DNA from: Vreelandella songnenensis
Lineage (GTDB): Bacteria > Pseudomonadota > Gammaproteobacteria > Pseudomonadales > Halomonadaceae
Length of the DNA stretch: 64,000 bases
Reading direction: 5' to 3'
NCBI RefSeq assembly: GCF_003002925.1
Contig: NZ_PVTK01000006.1
Coordinates: 157,431 to 221,430, forward strand
The position numbers were made by a program, and so were the translations under genes. Position 1 is the stretch's first letter. Every line of letters begins with the position of its first letter. A model generated the notes under the pieces. It saw only the letters and a list, made by a program, of their open reading frames with translations. It did no database searches and was not told the origin of the DNA. This document shows positions 1-8,835 of this stretch, in pieces.

Positions 1-882
1 CACGACCAGCATCTTCCAGCAATAGCCGAAACTGCGAACTGCCAGCTTGTTGCTACGGCGGACCCGTATACGTCTTTGCAGGGGTTGCCTGGCTATCAAG
101 ATATGCAGGAGATGCTTGACGCTCACCCTGAAATCAATGCTGTAGCGATCTGTACGCCAACGCATCTTCGTTACACGCAGGCGCGCATGGCATTACTTCA
201 GGGCAAGCATGTGCTGCTTGAAAAACCGCCAGGAGCTACGCTAAGCGAAGTTGAAAGTCTGGTTACTCTTGCAGCCGAGCAGGGAATGAGTCTTTTTGCC
301 GCTTGGCACTCGCGGTTTGCACCTGGCGTGGCTCAGGCGCGTGATTGGCTGCGCGAACGGCAGGTGCAGCGAGTCGATATCGAGTGGAAAGAGGATGTGC
401 GTGTATGGCATCCAGGCCAGCCATGGATTTGGCAACCCGGTGGTATGGGTGTATTCGATCCCGGTATCAATGCGCTTTCCATTGCCACAACGATCCTGCC
501 GCAACCATTTTTCTTGCGACAGGGCATACTTCAGATACCCAGCAACTGCCAGACACCTATCGCCGCCGAGCTGGCTTTTACCGATGCTCAAAAGGCATCC
601 ATCAAGGCACATTTCGACTTTCGCCAAACCGGGCCGCAAACGTGGGATATCCATGTAAAAACCGATGATGGGGAGCTGAGCTTGACTCAGGGAGGAGGGC
701 GCCTGGTAATCAATGGTGAGATAATCATCGATGCTGAGGAGCGCGAGTACGTCGAGCTTTATGCCCATTTTGTGTCGCTGATTGACGGCCAAAGGAGCGA
801 TGTAGACATATCTCCGCTACGTCACGTTGCCGACGCCTTTCTATACGGTCACCGTGAAACGGTCGATGCGTTTGCCGAGTAG
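1..882 (+). CDS. L-arabinose / D-galactose 1-dehydrogenase, Gfo/Idh/MocA family (5' end missing)
   Basis: This NAD(P)-dependent sugar dehydrogenase would oxidise L-arabinose or D-galactose at C1 to the lactone, the first step of a non-phosphorylative pentose/hexose route. The reading frame is open from base 1, so the start codon and the Rossmann glycine motif lie upstream of the window. Visible family marks are the EKPPG motif (Lys near base 226), then WKEDVRVWHPGQ and FDPGIN. The spacing from the EKPPG lysine to the motif glutamate (56), then to His (6), Asp (16) and Asn (4), equals that of Lys91, Glu147, His153, Asp169 and Asn173 in Azospirillum brasilense L-arabinose 1-dehydrogenase, as I recall those numbers. 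The catalytic set is therefore intact. Choice between arabinose and galactose as substrate is not resolved. The gene is convergent with the endoglucanase downstream. Confidence 0.85.
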   Translation, partial: HDQHLPAIAETANCQLVATADPYTSLQGLPGYQDMQEMLDAHPEINAVAICTPTHLRYTQARMALLQGKHVLLEKPPGATLSEVESLVTLAAEQGMSLFAAWHSRFAPGVAQARDWLRERQVQRVDIEWKEDVRVWHPGQPWIWQPGGMGVFDPGINALSIATTILPQPFFLRQGILQIPSNCQTPIAAELAFTDAQKASIKAHFDFRQTGPQTWDIHVKTDDGELSLTQGGGRLVINGEIIIDAEEREYVELYAHFVSLIDGQRSDVDISPLRHVADAFLYGHRETVDAFAE

Positions 883-913
883 GCGGTCGCCCAATACATA
901 CTCTTCTTGATCG

Positions 914-942
914 AAGTGGCCCGACATGGGCCGGGCCACTTT
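914..942. terminator. Bidirectional intrinsic terminator
   Basis: A 9-bp perfect stem (aagtggccc at 914-922, gggccactt at 933-941) lies between the convergent dehydrogenase and endoglucanase genes. The stem ends in A/T pairs that give short U-runs on either strand, so it probably terminates both transcripts. Confidence 0.6.
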
Positions 943-1000
943 CTGATCACTTGACGCCGCTCGGTGTATTGGAAGTGATCGTTCAAGGCTTGGGTCACGA

Positions 1001-1996
1001 TCACTCAACTGGATCGATCTCGGTGCCCCAGTTGCTGATGATGTCTTTCACGAACGTGCCAGCGTCGGTCAGGTCTGAATCACTCCACTGGCCTGCAGGG
1101 TTTGCACCCGGTCTAATGATGGAGGCGCCTTCGTTTTTATCGCTTACCGCCCAGTTGAGGTGAGTGATGTTGTGCTCCGCGAGAAACGTCATCCAGTCAC
1201 GGGTGCTTTGCTCATCAACGGCACCACCACCATCGGCATTGACGGCGCCCCACTCCGTTACCATCAAGGCCGCACCGTTATTCAGAGCGGTTTCGGCCTT
1301 GTTGCGCAAGGCTTGGCCGTGAGAGCCTGCATAAAAGTGCAGTGCATAGGCAATATTGCGGCCTTCGATCGGGTCGGTGGAGGCAATATCAACGTCTTGC
1401 GACCAGGTGGGTGTGCCCACCACGATCAGATTGTCGGGATCGATGTCACGGATAGCATCAATGACATCTACCGCATAAGGTTTGACGACATCGCTCCAGC
1501 TCACCTGCAGCGGCTCGTTATAGATTTCGTAAATCACGTTATCGTAGTTGCCATACTGCTGCGCCATTTGCTGAAAAAAGCGAATAGCGTCTTCTTTTTT
1601 ATCTTCACCGTGATGAGTGTGGAAATCGATAATGACATACATGTCATTGTCGATAGCCGCTTCAACAATCGTCTTCACTCGTTCGACGTTGGCCTCAGGA
1701 TCTTGCAGGTAAGAGCCTCCTTCATCCGCGCCCATGGCAGCTCTTACGATAGTGGCATCCCAATCCTCCTTGAGCCACCGCACTACCTGGGCATTGTACA
1801 TCTTCTCTTGGCCCCAACCGGTATTGCTCCAAAAGAGGCTATTACCGGCAAAGCTTCTGGCCTCTCCACCGCTCAGGATTTGATTGCCTTCGACACTCAA
1901 GGGGGGAACGGCCGCTTGGGCAATCGCGATCACGTTCGCCCCTATCGCGATAGAAATGAGTGCAGGTTTGAACCAGCTACTTAGTGAGTAATACAT
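1001..1996 (-). CDS. Secreted endoglucanase, glycoside hydrolase family 5
   Basis: This is a retaining beta-1,4-glucanase of clan GH-A, exported by the Sec route. The N-terminus has a signal peptide: a lysine-containing n-region, a hydrophobic stretch at about residues 11-28 and a likely cleavage after AQA at 26-29. The catalytic domain fills the rest of the 331 residues. The acid/base is Glu161 in the IYNEP motif and the nucleophile is Glu248 in VTEWG; HFYAGSH (about 220-226) matches the conserved His/Tyr strand of the family. The length corresponds to a bare catalytic domain: I see no cellulose-binding module, linker or dockerin. It is transcribed alone from the AT-rich region at 1997-2389. 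Activity on cellulose rather than another beta-glucan is inferred from family resemblance. Confidence 0.85.
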   Translation of the reverse strand: MYYSLSSWFKPALISIAIGANVIAIAQAAVPPLSVEGNQILSGGEARSFAGNSLFWSNTGWGQEKMYNAQVVRWLKEDWDATIVRAAMGADEGGSYLQDPEANVERVKTIVEAAIDNDMYVIIDFHTHHGEDKKEDAIRFFQQMAQQYGNYDNVIYEIYNEPLQVSWSDVVKPYAVDVIDAIRDIDPDNLIVVGTPTWSQDVDIASTDPIEGRNIAYALHFYAGSHGQALRNKAETALNNGAALMVTEWGAVNADGGGAVDEQSTRDWMTFLAEHNITHLNWAVSDKNEGASIIRPGANPAGQWSDSDLTDAGTFVKDIISNWGTEIDPVE

Positions 1997-2376
1997 TGTG
2001 TATTCCCTTGTTAAGAGATAGGTAGTCTTTTACGAAACGTCTGACAATAAATAGACGTTAAGAAAAGTTTAGTCTTTATGTGAGGAAATACCTTGTAGCC
2101 GATCAAAAAACGCTAATTGGCATGCCCCCTCACGAACCATGTGTCAGTGGTAAACAAAAAAATGCTAATAAAACATCGCTTAAGAAATATGATGGCATAC
2201 TATAAATTTCTATAAATATATGTAATTTATAGTTTTTTTGTTTTTATGGCAAAAGTTGGTATGCCCGCTGCAATATCCTGAGCAAGAACGCAGCATCAGG
2301 ATGATTGTTGGTTCTTGGCTAAATGTTCCTTACGTGAATTACTGAAATTACTGAAGTAACAGAAAGCAAATTATTT
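1997..2376. other. AT-rich divergent intergenic region
   Basis: About 380 bp separate the divergent endoglucanase and acidic-protein genes. The region is strongly AT-rich, especially 2150-2250, and must hold promoters for both. I could not assign -35/-10 boxes with confidence and see no open reading frame worth calling. Confidence 0.5.
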
Positions 2377-2389
2377 AGGAGGCATGACC

Positions 2390-2683
2390 ATGAAAAAGGA
2401 AGCTCTGAAGAAACTAGGTATCCTGGGCGTTTCGTTTGGCCTGATGGCTAGCCCGCTGGCCTTTGCGCAAGTAGAGGGTGGTGCTGAGCAAGAACCCATG
2501 CCGCAGGAAGAGCCGATGCAGGATGAGCAAGGCAACTTCAACTCTTACGATACCACGCAGGACCAAGACCAAGGTGTCACTACCGAGTATGAAGAGGAAG
2601 AGCAAGAATTCACTTACGAAGAAGAGGAAGAGGAGCAGGAATACGAGCCCGCAGAGACCGATAGCGACGATTCCCAGTGGTAA
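2390..2683 (+). CDS. Small exported, extremely acidic Glu-rich protein
   Basis: I do not recognise a family. The protein has a clear signal peptide (MKKEALKKLG then a hydrophobic core, with likely cleavage around AFA-Q at about residues 26-29). The mature part of about 70 residues is made mostly of Glu, Gln, Asp, Pro and Tyr, with runs such as EYEEEEQEF and YEEEEEEQEYE, and has almost no basic residues. The start is set at ATG 2390 because the perfect AGGAGG at 2377-2382 is 7 bases away; the ATG at 2384 is only one base from it. A strong terminator follows, so it is a single-gene unit. It probably stays soluble and disordered in the periplasm or outside. A role in ion binding or osmotic adaptation is speculation. 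Confidence 0.75.
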   Translation: MKKEALKKLGILGVSFGLMASPLAFAQVEGGAEQEPMPQEEPMQDEQGNFNSYDTTQDQDQGVTTEYEEEEQEFTYEEEEEEQEYEPAETDSDDSQW

Positions 2684-2733
2684 TACCACTCCCTAAAGGA
2701 TTGACTCTTTTTTCGGCTCACGGATGAGCCACG

Positions 2734-2766
2734 AGATGCCCCGCCGATTGCGGGGCATCTTTGCGT
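2734..2766 (+). terminator. Intrinsic terminator of the acidic-protein gene
   Basis: An 11-bp GC-rich perfect stem (agatgccccgc at 2734-2744, gcggggcatct at 2750-2760) with a 5-base loop is followed by TTGCGTTT. Confidence 0.8.
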
Positions 2767-2855
2767 TTAAACCCCCGCTTAGAGCCACCACGTTTATAGG
2801 CTATTGTTAAACGGGATCAATCACCTGATCCGTTATGACAATAAGGATGTCTATC

Positions 2856-3962
2856 GTGGTGAACTGGAAAGAAATTCCGCAGCTTCCCAAGGCCGAAGGG
2901 CGAATAGACGCCATTGACCTGGCGCGAGGCATCGCGATTGCCCTGATGATCGTAAGCCATGCGGTCAGTGGCCTGGTGGGCATACGTAATGTGCCCGACT
3001 GGGGCATGGTGCCCGTACACTTTTTGACTAAATTCTCCTCGTCGCTGTTCATTCTGGTATTTGGCGTGGCGCTTGCCGTGGCTTTTCTGGCCCATACGCA
3101 AACCGAGCAGTGGCCAAAACGTCGTTTGAAACTGTGGCTTCGCGCGCTGGAGGTCTGGTTCTGGTACAAGATGCTTATCGTGGTCGAGATGCTGCCGTTC
3201 AGCGCGCCCGGCGATATTGTCGATACGCTGCTTTACGGCCGTTTTGCCATCTGGGTCGAGATTCTCGGCTTTTATGCCATTGCGCTACTTTGGGTGCCGT
3301 TGATTCTGCCGCTGTGGGCACGTGCGCCACTATGGGGGCGAATCGCTACCATCGTGGGTCTTGTGCTGCTTTCCGCCTGGCTTCAGGGCGTAAGCTTCGG
3401 CGGCAATGATATTCTCAAAGCGCTTCTGGTAGATCACCAGGATCATTACGCCTGGGGACAGATTAGCCGGGCGCCGCTGATTTTTATCGGCCTGCTGATG
3501 GGTGAGGCGCTGCTGCGCTGCTACTTTAGCGCCCGCCTCCGCCGTCGCCTGGTGTTAACACTGATGGGCGCAGGCGCGCTGATGATTGCGGCATTTTATG
3601 GGGTCGCACTTGTCGAAGGCGACGTTCATGCTGCCATGATGGCTGTGGCCCTTAACGCCGGCAAGCACCCGCCAGGGCTTGCGTTCATGCTGTTCAGCGT
3701 GGGCGGCGCACTGATACTGCTGGGACTCGCCTTGGCTGACGGCGCGCTGGCGGCGAGGGTGCTCCTGCCGCTGACCATCGTGGGCAGCGATGCGCTCAAA
3801 GCGTTTATTTTTCATATTGTGATGATTTTTCTGGTGCTGCGTTTTCTTCTGGAGGGCGAGGGTATGTACACCTATCCACAGGCACTGGGCGTTGGGGGCT
3901 TGCTGATACTTGGCGCCGCCGCCTGGATATGGCTGACCCGCTGGATGACGAAGCACCGTTAG
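2856..3962 (+). CDS. Polytopic membrane protein, DUF1624 / acyltransferase-like
   Basis: An inner-membrane protein with about ten hydrophobic segments. The N-terminal block RIDAIDLARGIAIALMIVSH matches the start of DUF1624 (heparan-alpha-glucosaminide N-acetyltransferase-like) and related acyltransferase proteins, where the Arg and the intramembrane His are typical. By analogy it may move an acyl group across the membrane, but no substrate can be inferred. The start is uncertain: AAGGA at 2843-2847 is correctly spaced (8 bases) for GTG 2856, whereas ATG 2835, in the same frame and seven codons upstream, has no ribosome site. Its stop codon lies against the ribosome site of the serine hydrolase gene, so the two are probably co-transcribed. 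Confidence 0.7.
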   Translation: MVNWKEIPQLPKAEGRIDAIDLARGIAIALMIVSHAVSGLVGIRNVPDWGMVPVHFLTKFSSSLFILVFGVALAVAFLAHTQTEQWPKRRLKLWLRALEVWFWYKMLIVVEMLPFSAPGDIVDTLLYGRFAIWVEILGFYAIALLWVPLILPLWARAPLWGRIATIVGLVLLSAWLQGVSFGGNDILKALLVDHQDHYAWGQISRAPLIFIGLLMGEALLRCYFSARLRRRLVLTLMGAGALMIAAFYGVALVEGDVHAAMMAVALNAGKHPPGLAFMLFSVGGALILLGLALADGALAARVLLPLTIVGSDALKAFIFHIVMIFLVLRFLLEGEGMYTYPQALGVGGLLILGAAAWIWLTRWMTKHR

Positions 3963-3970
3963 GAGGTAGT

Positions 3971-5059
3971 TTGCGATTACTAACATGCTGGTGTGTCGGC
4001 GTGGCACTGATACTGGCCATGCCGTTCTCAGCCGTAGCACAGGAAGTGGAGCCCTCGGGCCACTGGCAGCAGGGGTTGAACGACCGCATGGCGGCTATTG
4101 AGGAGGGGTTTGGAGGCGAACTTGGTGTATATGTACAAGACCTGGCCACTGGAGATGCCTACTCCTGGCGGGCTGACCAGCCCTGGTACCTCGCCTCGCT
4201 GGTCAAGATACCGATCGCTGCGCAGGTGCTGGCCGAGCGCCAGGCGGGCACGCTGACCCTTGATCAGCGCCTGACACTTGCGCAAAGCGACTTCGTGGAT
4301 GGCGCGGGCCCGGTGATCTGGCATGAGCCCGGCACGCGGATCTCCATTCGTTACCTGCTGGAGCAGATGATCACCGTCAGTGATAACACGGCTTCCGATA
4401 TGCTGATCAATCGGGTGGGGCTGGATGCCGTTAATGCCCGGGCACGCGCGATGGTCGCCGCCGGCGGCGGCAAGTCCGAAGAGATAGGCCCCATTACCCG
4501 GCTGGTGGGCGTGCGCCAGGGAGTTTACGGACAGCTGCATCCGGATGCCCGCACGCTGGGCGGCATGGACTTTATCGCCTTGCGTCGCAACCCCATAAGC
4601 CAACGTCCGGCCGCGCTTGCACAGTTACTGGGTGTCAGCCCCGCTGCGCTACATCAGCCTGACTACGACCACGCCTATGATGCGTATGAGGCAAGCGGAG
4701 AAAATGTCGGTACGTTACGTGCCTACGGTGGCATGCTGGCAAGTCTTGAACAAGGCGGCCAGGATGACCTGAATGCCACTCAGCGCGAGACGCTATTGGA
4801 GATCATGCGGCGAACCCGCTCCGGCGAGCAACGCTTGAAAGCGGGCCTGGGTGAGGGCGTAAGCTTTGCCCATAAAACCGGCACCCAGCATCGGCGAAGC
4901 TGCGATGCGGGCATAGCCTCGCGGGAAGAAGTCGGTGCTGACGGGCCTTGGGTGGTCGTTGCCTGTAGCCGTGGTCCCATCGAGATCAGCGAACACGAAC
5001 ACGCCCTGGCCCGCGTCGGCGCGGCGCTGCGTGAAAGCGGCGCTATCGGCACGCCGTGA
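3971..5059 (+). CDS. Exported class A beta-lactamase-like serine hydrolase
   Basis: A periplasmic penicillin-recognising serine hydrolase. Three active-site motifs are present (numbered from the proposed start): SLVK at 76-79, SDN at 137-139 and KTG at 303-305. In class A enzymes the SxxK-to-KTG distance is about 164 residues; here it is about 227. The SDN-to-KTG section therefore carries about 60 extra residues, and I cannot place a clear omega-loop Glu. This argues for a beta-lactamase-fold esterase or peptidase rather than a drug-resistance enzyme. I place the start at TTG 3971, four bases after AGGAGG (3961-3966), which yields a normal signal peptide ending near AVAQ. A longer in-frame version would overlap the upstream gene and bury that peptide. 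Confidence 0.75.
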   Translation: MRLLTCWCVGVALILAMPFSAVAQEVEPSGHWQQGLNDRMAAIEEGFGGELGVYVQDLATGDAYSWRADQPWYLASLVKIPIAAQVLAERQAGTLTLDQRLTLAQSDFVDGAGPVIWHEPGTRISIRYLLEQMITVSDNTASDMLINRVGLDAVNARARAMVAAGGGKSEEIGPITRLVGVRQGVYGQLHPDARTLGGMDFIALRRNPISQRPAALAQLLGVSPAALHQPDYDHAYDAYEASGENVGTLRAYGGMLASLEQGGQDDLNATQRETLLEIMRRTRSGEQRLKAGLGEGVSFAHKTGTQHRRSCDAGIASREEVGADGPWVVVACSRGPIEISEHEHALARVGAALRESGAIGTP

Positions 5060-5133
5060 AGGGCGGCTAATACCGTCAGGAGCGTGATAAACTAGCGCTT
5101 GGCTATCTACATTCAATGCAAAAGGAGTTCGTT

Positions 5134-5412
5134 ATGGCCCGTGCCAGCGCCCGTCATATCTTGGTGAACAGTGAAGAGCAGTGTTTAGCGCTCAAGCAGG
5201 AAATCGAAAATGGTCGCGACTTCGCGGAAGTAGCCAAGCAGCACTCAAGCTGCCCTTCCGGCCGTCAGGGCGGTGACCTTGGCAGCTTTGGCCCCGGCCA
5301 GATGGTGCCCGAGTTCGATAAAGTGGTGTTCAGCGGTGAGTTGAACCAGGTTCACGGCCCGGTAAAAACCCAGTTTGGCTACCACCTGCTCGAAATTACT
5401 GACCGCACTTAA
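5134..5412 (+). CDS. ppiC: Parvulin-type peptidyl-prolyl isomerase
   Basis: A single-domain cytoplasmic parvulin that catalyses cis-trans isomerisation of X-Pro bonds. The 92 residues match the length of E. coli PpiC. Family marks are ARHILV at the N-terminus, [31 protein letters not shown] and the C-terminal QFGYHLLEI. The start is ATG 5134, six bases from AAGGAG (5122-5127); an ATG at 5116 lies upstream of that site and is unlikely. The gene has its own terminator and appears monocistronic. Confidence 0.93.
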   Translation: MARASARHILVNSEEQCLALKQEIENGRDFAEVAKQHSSCPSGRQGGDLGSFGPGQMVPEFDKVVFSGELNQVHGPVKTQFGYHLLEITDRT

Positions 5413-5427
5413 GCGGGCAGTTTCCAG

Positions 5428-5469
5428 ATAGCCGTGCAGGCGCGATTCCGCGCTGCCCGGCTATTTTTT
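5428..5469 (+). terminator. Intrinsic terminator after ppiC
   Basis: An extended hairpin, atagccg (5428-5434) with cggctat (5458-5464) plus an inner gcgcg/cgcgc stem, is followed by TTTTTT. Confidence 0.8.
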
Positions 5470-5528
5470 GGCCTGCCTTAGAAACTACCTCAAACGTTCA
5501 CCGTATGCCGGAGCGTGAGGAGTACGCC

Positions 5529-6464
5529 TTGAACGACCCCATTATTGCGATTAACGGCCTGAACAAGACCTACCAGGGCGGTTTTCAGGCGCTCACGCGA
5601 GTGGACCTGACCATTCAGCGTGGCGAGATTTTTGCCCTGCTTGGCCCCAACGGTGCGGGCAAGACCACCCTGATCAGCGTGGTGTGCGGGCTGGTGAACC
5701 CGACCCAGGGCGAAGTGGTGATCGACGGCTTTGATAGCGTGCGCGACTACCGTCAGGCGCGCGAGCGCATCGGCCTGGTGCCTCAGGAGTTGACCAACGA
5801 AGCCTTTGAAACGGTATGGAACACGGTCAGCTTCAGCCGCGGCCTGTTCGGCAAGGCGCCTGACCCTGCGCATATCGAGAAGGTGTTGAAGTCGCTGGCG
5901 CTGTGGGACAAGCGTGATAACCGCCTGATGACGCTTTCCGGCGGCATGAAGCGCCGCGTGCTGATTGCCAAGGCGCTCTCCCACGAACCGCGCATCCTGT
6001 TTCTGGATGAGCCCACCGCCGGGGTGGATGTAGAGCTTCGCCGGGATATGTGGGAAGTGGTGCGCGGACTGCGCGAAAGCGGCGTGACGATCATTCTCAC
6101 CACCCACTACATTGAAGAGGCCGAAGAGATGGCCGACCGCATCGGGGTGATCAATCGCGGTGAGATCGTGCTGGTAGAAGAAAAAGCGGCGTTGATGCAG
6201 AAGCTGGGCAGCAAGCAGCTGACCCTGCAGCTGCAAACGCCACTCGACGAGCTGCCCGGCGCGCTTCAGGTAGAAGCGTTGAGCCTGGCCGCCGATGGCC
6301 ATGAGCTGGTGTACACCTACGATGGCCGCCAGGCCGAAGAGGGCCACGGCATTCCGGCGCTGCTGGCCACGCTCGAGCGTGAAGGCATCACCTTCCAGGA
6401 CCTGCATACGCGGCAGAGCTCGCTTGAAGATATCTTTGTCGATCTGGTCAAGGAGCGCGCATGA
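5529..6464 (+). CDS. ABC exporter ATP-binding subunit (YadG type)
   Basis: The nucleotide-binding subunit of an ABC-2-type exporter. Walker A is GPNGAGKTT (about residues 40-48), the signature is LSGGMKRR, and Walker B is [12 protein letters not shown] followed by a switch-region HY. The C-terminal ~80 residues form the extra domain seen in YadG/CcmA-like exporters. The TTG at 5529 follows GAGGAG (5517-5522) at a suitable distance; an in-frame ATG at 5505 lies upstream of that site. The stop overlaps the permease start (ATGA at 6461), so the two are translationally coupled and form a pair like E. coli yadGH. The substrate is unknown. Confidence 0.88.
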   Translation: MNDPIIAINGLNKTYQGGFQALTRVDLTIQRGEIFALLGPNGAGKTTLISVVCGLVNPTQGEVVIDGFDSVRDYRQARERIGLVPQELTNEAFETVWNTVSFSRGLFGKAPDPAHIEKVLKSLALWDKRDNRLMTLSGGMKRRVLIAKALSHEPRILFLDEPTAGVDVELRRDMWEVVRGLRESGVTIILTTHYIEEAEEMADRIGVINRGEIVLVEEKAALMQKLGSKQLTLQLQTPLDELPGALQVEALSLAADGHELVYTYDGRQAEEGHGIPALLATLEREGITFQDLHTRQSSLEDIFVDLVKERA

Positions 6465-7222
6465 ACCTCTATCCTGTTCGCGCCATCTACATGGCGGAAA
6501 TGGCGCGTACCCGGCGCACCATGCTACAGAGCATCGTCTCGCCGGTGATCTCCACCTCGCTCTATTTCGTGGTATTTGGCGCGGCGATTGGCTCACGGAT
6601 CAGCGAGATTGGTGGGGTAAGCTATGGTGCCTTTATCGTGCCGGGCCTGATCATGCTGATGCTACTGACCCAGAGCGTCTCCAACGCGTCGTTCGGCATC
6701 TTCTTTCCCAAGTTTTCGGGCAGCATCTACGAAATACTGTCGGCCCCCATCTCGTACCTTGAGGTAGTGATTGGTTACGTGGGGGCGGCGGCGTCGAAGT
6801 CGATTCTGCTGGGGCTGATTATTCTGGCCACCTCGAGTTTCTTCGTACCGCTGGAGATTGCGCACCCATTCTGGATGCTGACGTTTCTGGTGCTGACGGC
6901 GGTTACCTTCAGCCTGCTGGGCTTTATCATCGGTATCTGGGCGGACGGCTTCGACAAGCTCCAGCTGGTGCCGCTGTTGGTCATCACGCCGCTTACCTTT
7001 CTGGGCGGCAGTTTCTACTCCATCGATATGCTGCCGCCTTTCTGGCAGAACGTGACGCTTGCCAATCCGGTGGTCTATCTGGTCAGCGGTTTCCGGTGGA
7101 GCTTCTACGGCATCAGCGATGTCAGCATCGTGGCGAGTGTGGCCATGATTTCGCTGTTTCTGATCGCAAGCCTTGCCACCATTGCCTGGATTTTCCGCAC
7201 CGGCTACCGCCTGAAGCCGTAA
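6461..7222 (+). CDS. ABC-2 type exporter permease (YadH type)
   Basis: The membrane subunit partnering the upstream ATPase. The 253 residues contain six hydrophobic segments, with the family's PGLIMLMLL stretch and the conserved [16 protein letters not shown] and [11 protein letters not shown] blocks of ABC-2 permeases near the C-terminus. Start ATG overlaps the ATPase stop by four bases. The pair is similar to YadGH, whose transported molecule is not established; the sequence alone does not show the substrate. Confidence 0.88.
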   Translation: MNLYPVRAIYMAEMARTRRTMLQSIVSPVISTSLYFVVFGAAIGSRISEIGGVSYGAFIVPGLIMLMLLTQSVSNASFGIFFPKFSGSIYEILSAPISYLEVVIGYVGAAASKSILLGLIILATSSFFVPLEIAHPFWMLTFLVLTAVTFSLLGFIIGIWADGFDKLQLVPLLVITPLTFLGGSFYSIDMLPPFWQNVTLANPVVYLVSGFRWSFYGISDVSIVASVAMISLFLIASLATIAWIFRTGYRLKP

Positions 7223-7262
7223 TCCGCGTGCTTGTTTAAACCTTTGGAGCTGATACCCGCTT

Positions 7263-8270
7263 ATGCCGCTACTGCACAGCATTGTTCATCGCCTGGACCC
7301 GACGCTTGATGGCGAACGCCTTACGCTGACCGCCGCGCCAGCGCCTGCGCAAAGCGATGACCCGGTCATGGCGAGCCTGGTGAATACGCTCAACGATACC
7401 TACAACACCAAGGCCAAGGGCTGGGGCAGCTTTGCCGAGCAGGGCGACCAGTCAGGCCCGCTGCTTGCCTGGCTGCGGGCTTACCTGGCCGGCGAACAGG
7501 ACTTTACCCAGCTTTCGACCGCTATTGCCGAGCGCCTGGCCCGTGAGTTGCAGGCGCAGCTGTCGGTGAGCGGCTATCTACTGATGGCGCATATCCGTCA
7601 AGGCGATACCGAAACCCTGTTCATGGCCCTGGTGCACCAGCGTGAAGGGATCGGTATTGGTGAGGCTCACCAGGCCGTGCCCGCCGCCCAGCTCAACGTA
7701 AGCCAACTGACGCTGGCGGCGCGTATCAACCTGACTCAGTGGCAGAGCGACACGCCGGGCACTCAGTACGTGTCGTTTCTCAAGGACCGCGGCGGCAAGA
7801 AGCTGGCCGAAGGCATGACGGCGCTGTTGGGCATGGAAGAGGGCATTGACGCGCCGGCGGAGACCCGTACGCTGCTCAAGGCCTTCAGCGACTATGTCGA
7901 GAAAGAGGATCTTGACGAAGACGCCAGCCGCGAGAAAACCGATACCCTGGTGGACTACGCCAACGAGCAGTTGCGCCGCGGCGAGCCCATGACGCTGGAA
8001 ACCCTTTCGGAGCTGGTGGACGAGCAGCAGCCCAAGGCGTTTTACGAACATATCCGCAACGTGGATTACGGCCTGGCTGCCGAGATCCCGCCGGACAAAC
8101 GCACGATCAGCCAGTTTCGCCGCTTTACCGGGCGTGCCGGCGGGGTGTCCATCAGCTTTGACTCGCACCTGCTGGGTTCCAGTATCGAGTACGACGAAGG
8201 CCAGGACCGGTTGATCATCAAGCAGGTGCCCAAGCAGTTGAAAGAGCAGCTTGCCAAGCGCAAGTCGTGA
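7263..8270 (+). CDS. yejK: Nucleoid-associated protein YejK/NdpA
   Basis: A 37-kDa nucleoid-associated protein of 335 residues, the usual family length. The N-terminus shows the conserved SLVNTLNDTYNTKAKGWGSF block and the centre VSFLKDRGGKKLAEGMTALLG. The C-terminus has RFTGRAGGVSISFDSHLLG and the basic tail LKEQLAKRKS. The protein associates with the nucleoid in E. coli, but its exact role is unclear. It is 40 bp after the ABC exporter on the same strand with no terminator seen between. Confidence 0.9.
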   Translation: MPLLHSIVHRLDPTLDGERLTLTAAPAPAQSDDPVMASLVNTLNDTYNTKAKGWGSFAEQGDQSGPLLAWLRAYLAGEQDFTQLSTAIAERLARELQAQLSVSGYLLMAHIRQGDTETLFMALVHQREGIGIGEAHQAVPAAQLNVSQLTLAARINLTQWQSDTPGTQYVSFLKDRGGKKLAEGMTALLGMEEGIDAPAETRTLLKAFSDYVEKEDLDEDASREKTDTLVDYANEQLRRGEPMTLETLSELVDEQQPKAFYEHIRNVDYGLAAEIPPDKRTISQFRRFTGRAGGVSISFDSHLLGSSIEYDEGQDRLIIKQVPKQLKEQLAKRKS

Positions 8271-8370
8271 ATGGTGGGTGGTGGGGCTGCTGGAGTAAAG
8301 CGTGGTTGGGCACTTCGCTGGTTGTTTGGCGTCGAACGGTTAGAGTCACGTATCATCAGGAGAGAACCTC

Positions 8371-8835
8371 ATGCTGGATGCGATTACCCACTTCTTTCAA
8401 CGTGCCCTGGCTGAACCCGAACGGCGCGACAATCATGCGCTGACGCTGGAGCTGGCCACCGCGGCGCTGCTGTGCGAAGTGATGCGTGCCGACTATCACT
8501 CAAGCGATGCCGAGCGGGCAGCGCTGAAGCAGATGCTGACCCGCCGCTACCGGCTAAGCGAGCGTGAGGTTGAAGAGTTGATGGCGCTTGCCGAAGCGGA
8601 AGTGGACGAGGCGGTGGATCATTATCAGTTCGTCAGCCTGGTCAAGGAGCACTACAGCTACGCTCAGCGTTGCGAGCTGGTGGCACTGATGTGGCAGTTG
8701 GCCTGGGCCGATGGCAGCATCGACCCGCTGGAGGAGCACCGCATTCGCCGCCTGGCGGATCTACTTTACGTCAGCCATGGCGACTTTATTCGTACCAAGC
8801 TGCAGGTAAAGGAGCGCCAGGACGCGCATGAGTGA
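8371..8835 (+). CDS. TerB-like tellurite-resistance domain protein
   Basis: A 154-residue, all-helical cytoplasmic protein resembling the TerB/DUF533 fold. Marks are AALLCEVMRAD near residue 30 and, in the C-terminal half, the repeated acidic motif LAWADGSIDPLEEHRIRRLADLLYV, which binds metal in TerB. Many such stand-alone proteins occur in gammaproteobacteria without a ter operon, and no other ter gene is nearby, so tellurite resistance should not be assumed. ATG 8371 is preceded by GGAGAG. It overlaps the next gene by eight bases. Confidence 0.75.
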   Translation: MLDAITHFFQRALAEPERRDNHALTLELATAALLCEVMRADYHSSDAERAALKQMLTRRYRLSEREVEELMALAEAEVDEAVDHYQFVSLVKEHYSYAQRCELVALMWQLAWADGSIDPLEEHRIRRLADLLYVSHGDFIRTKLQVKERQDAHE

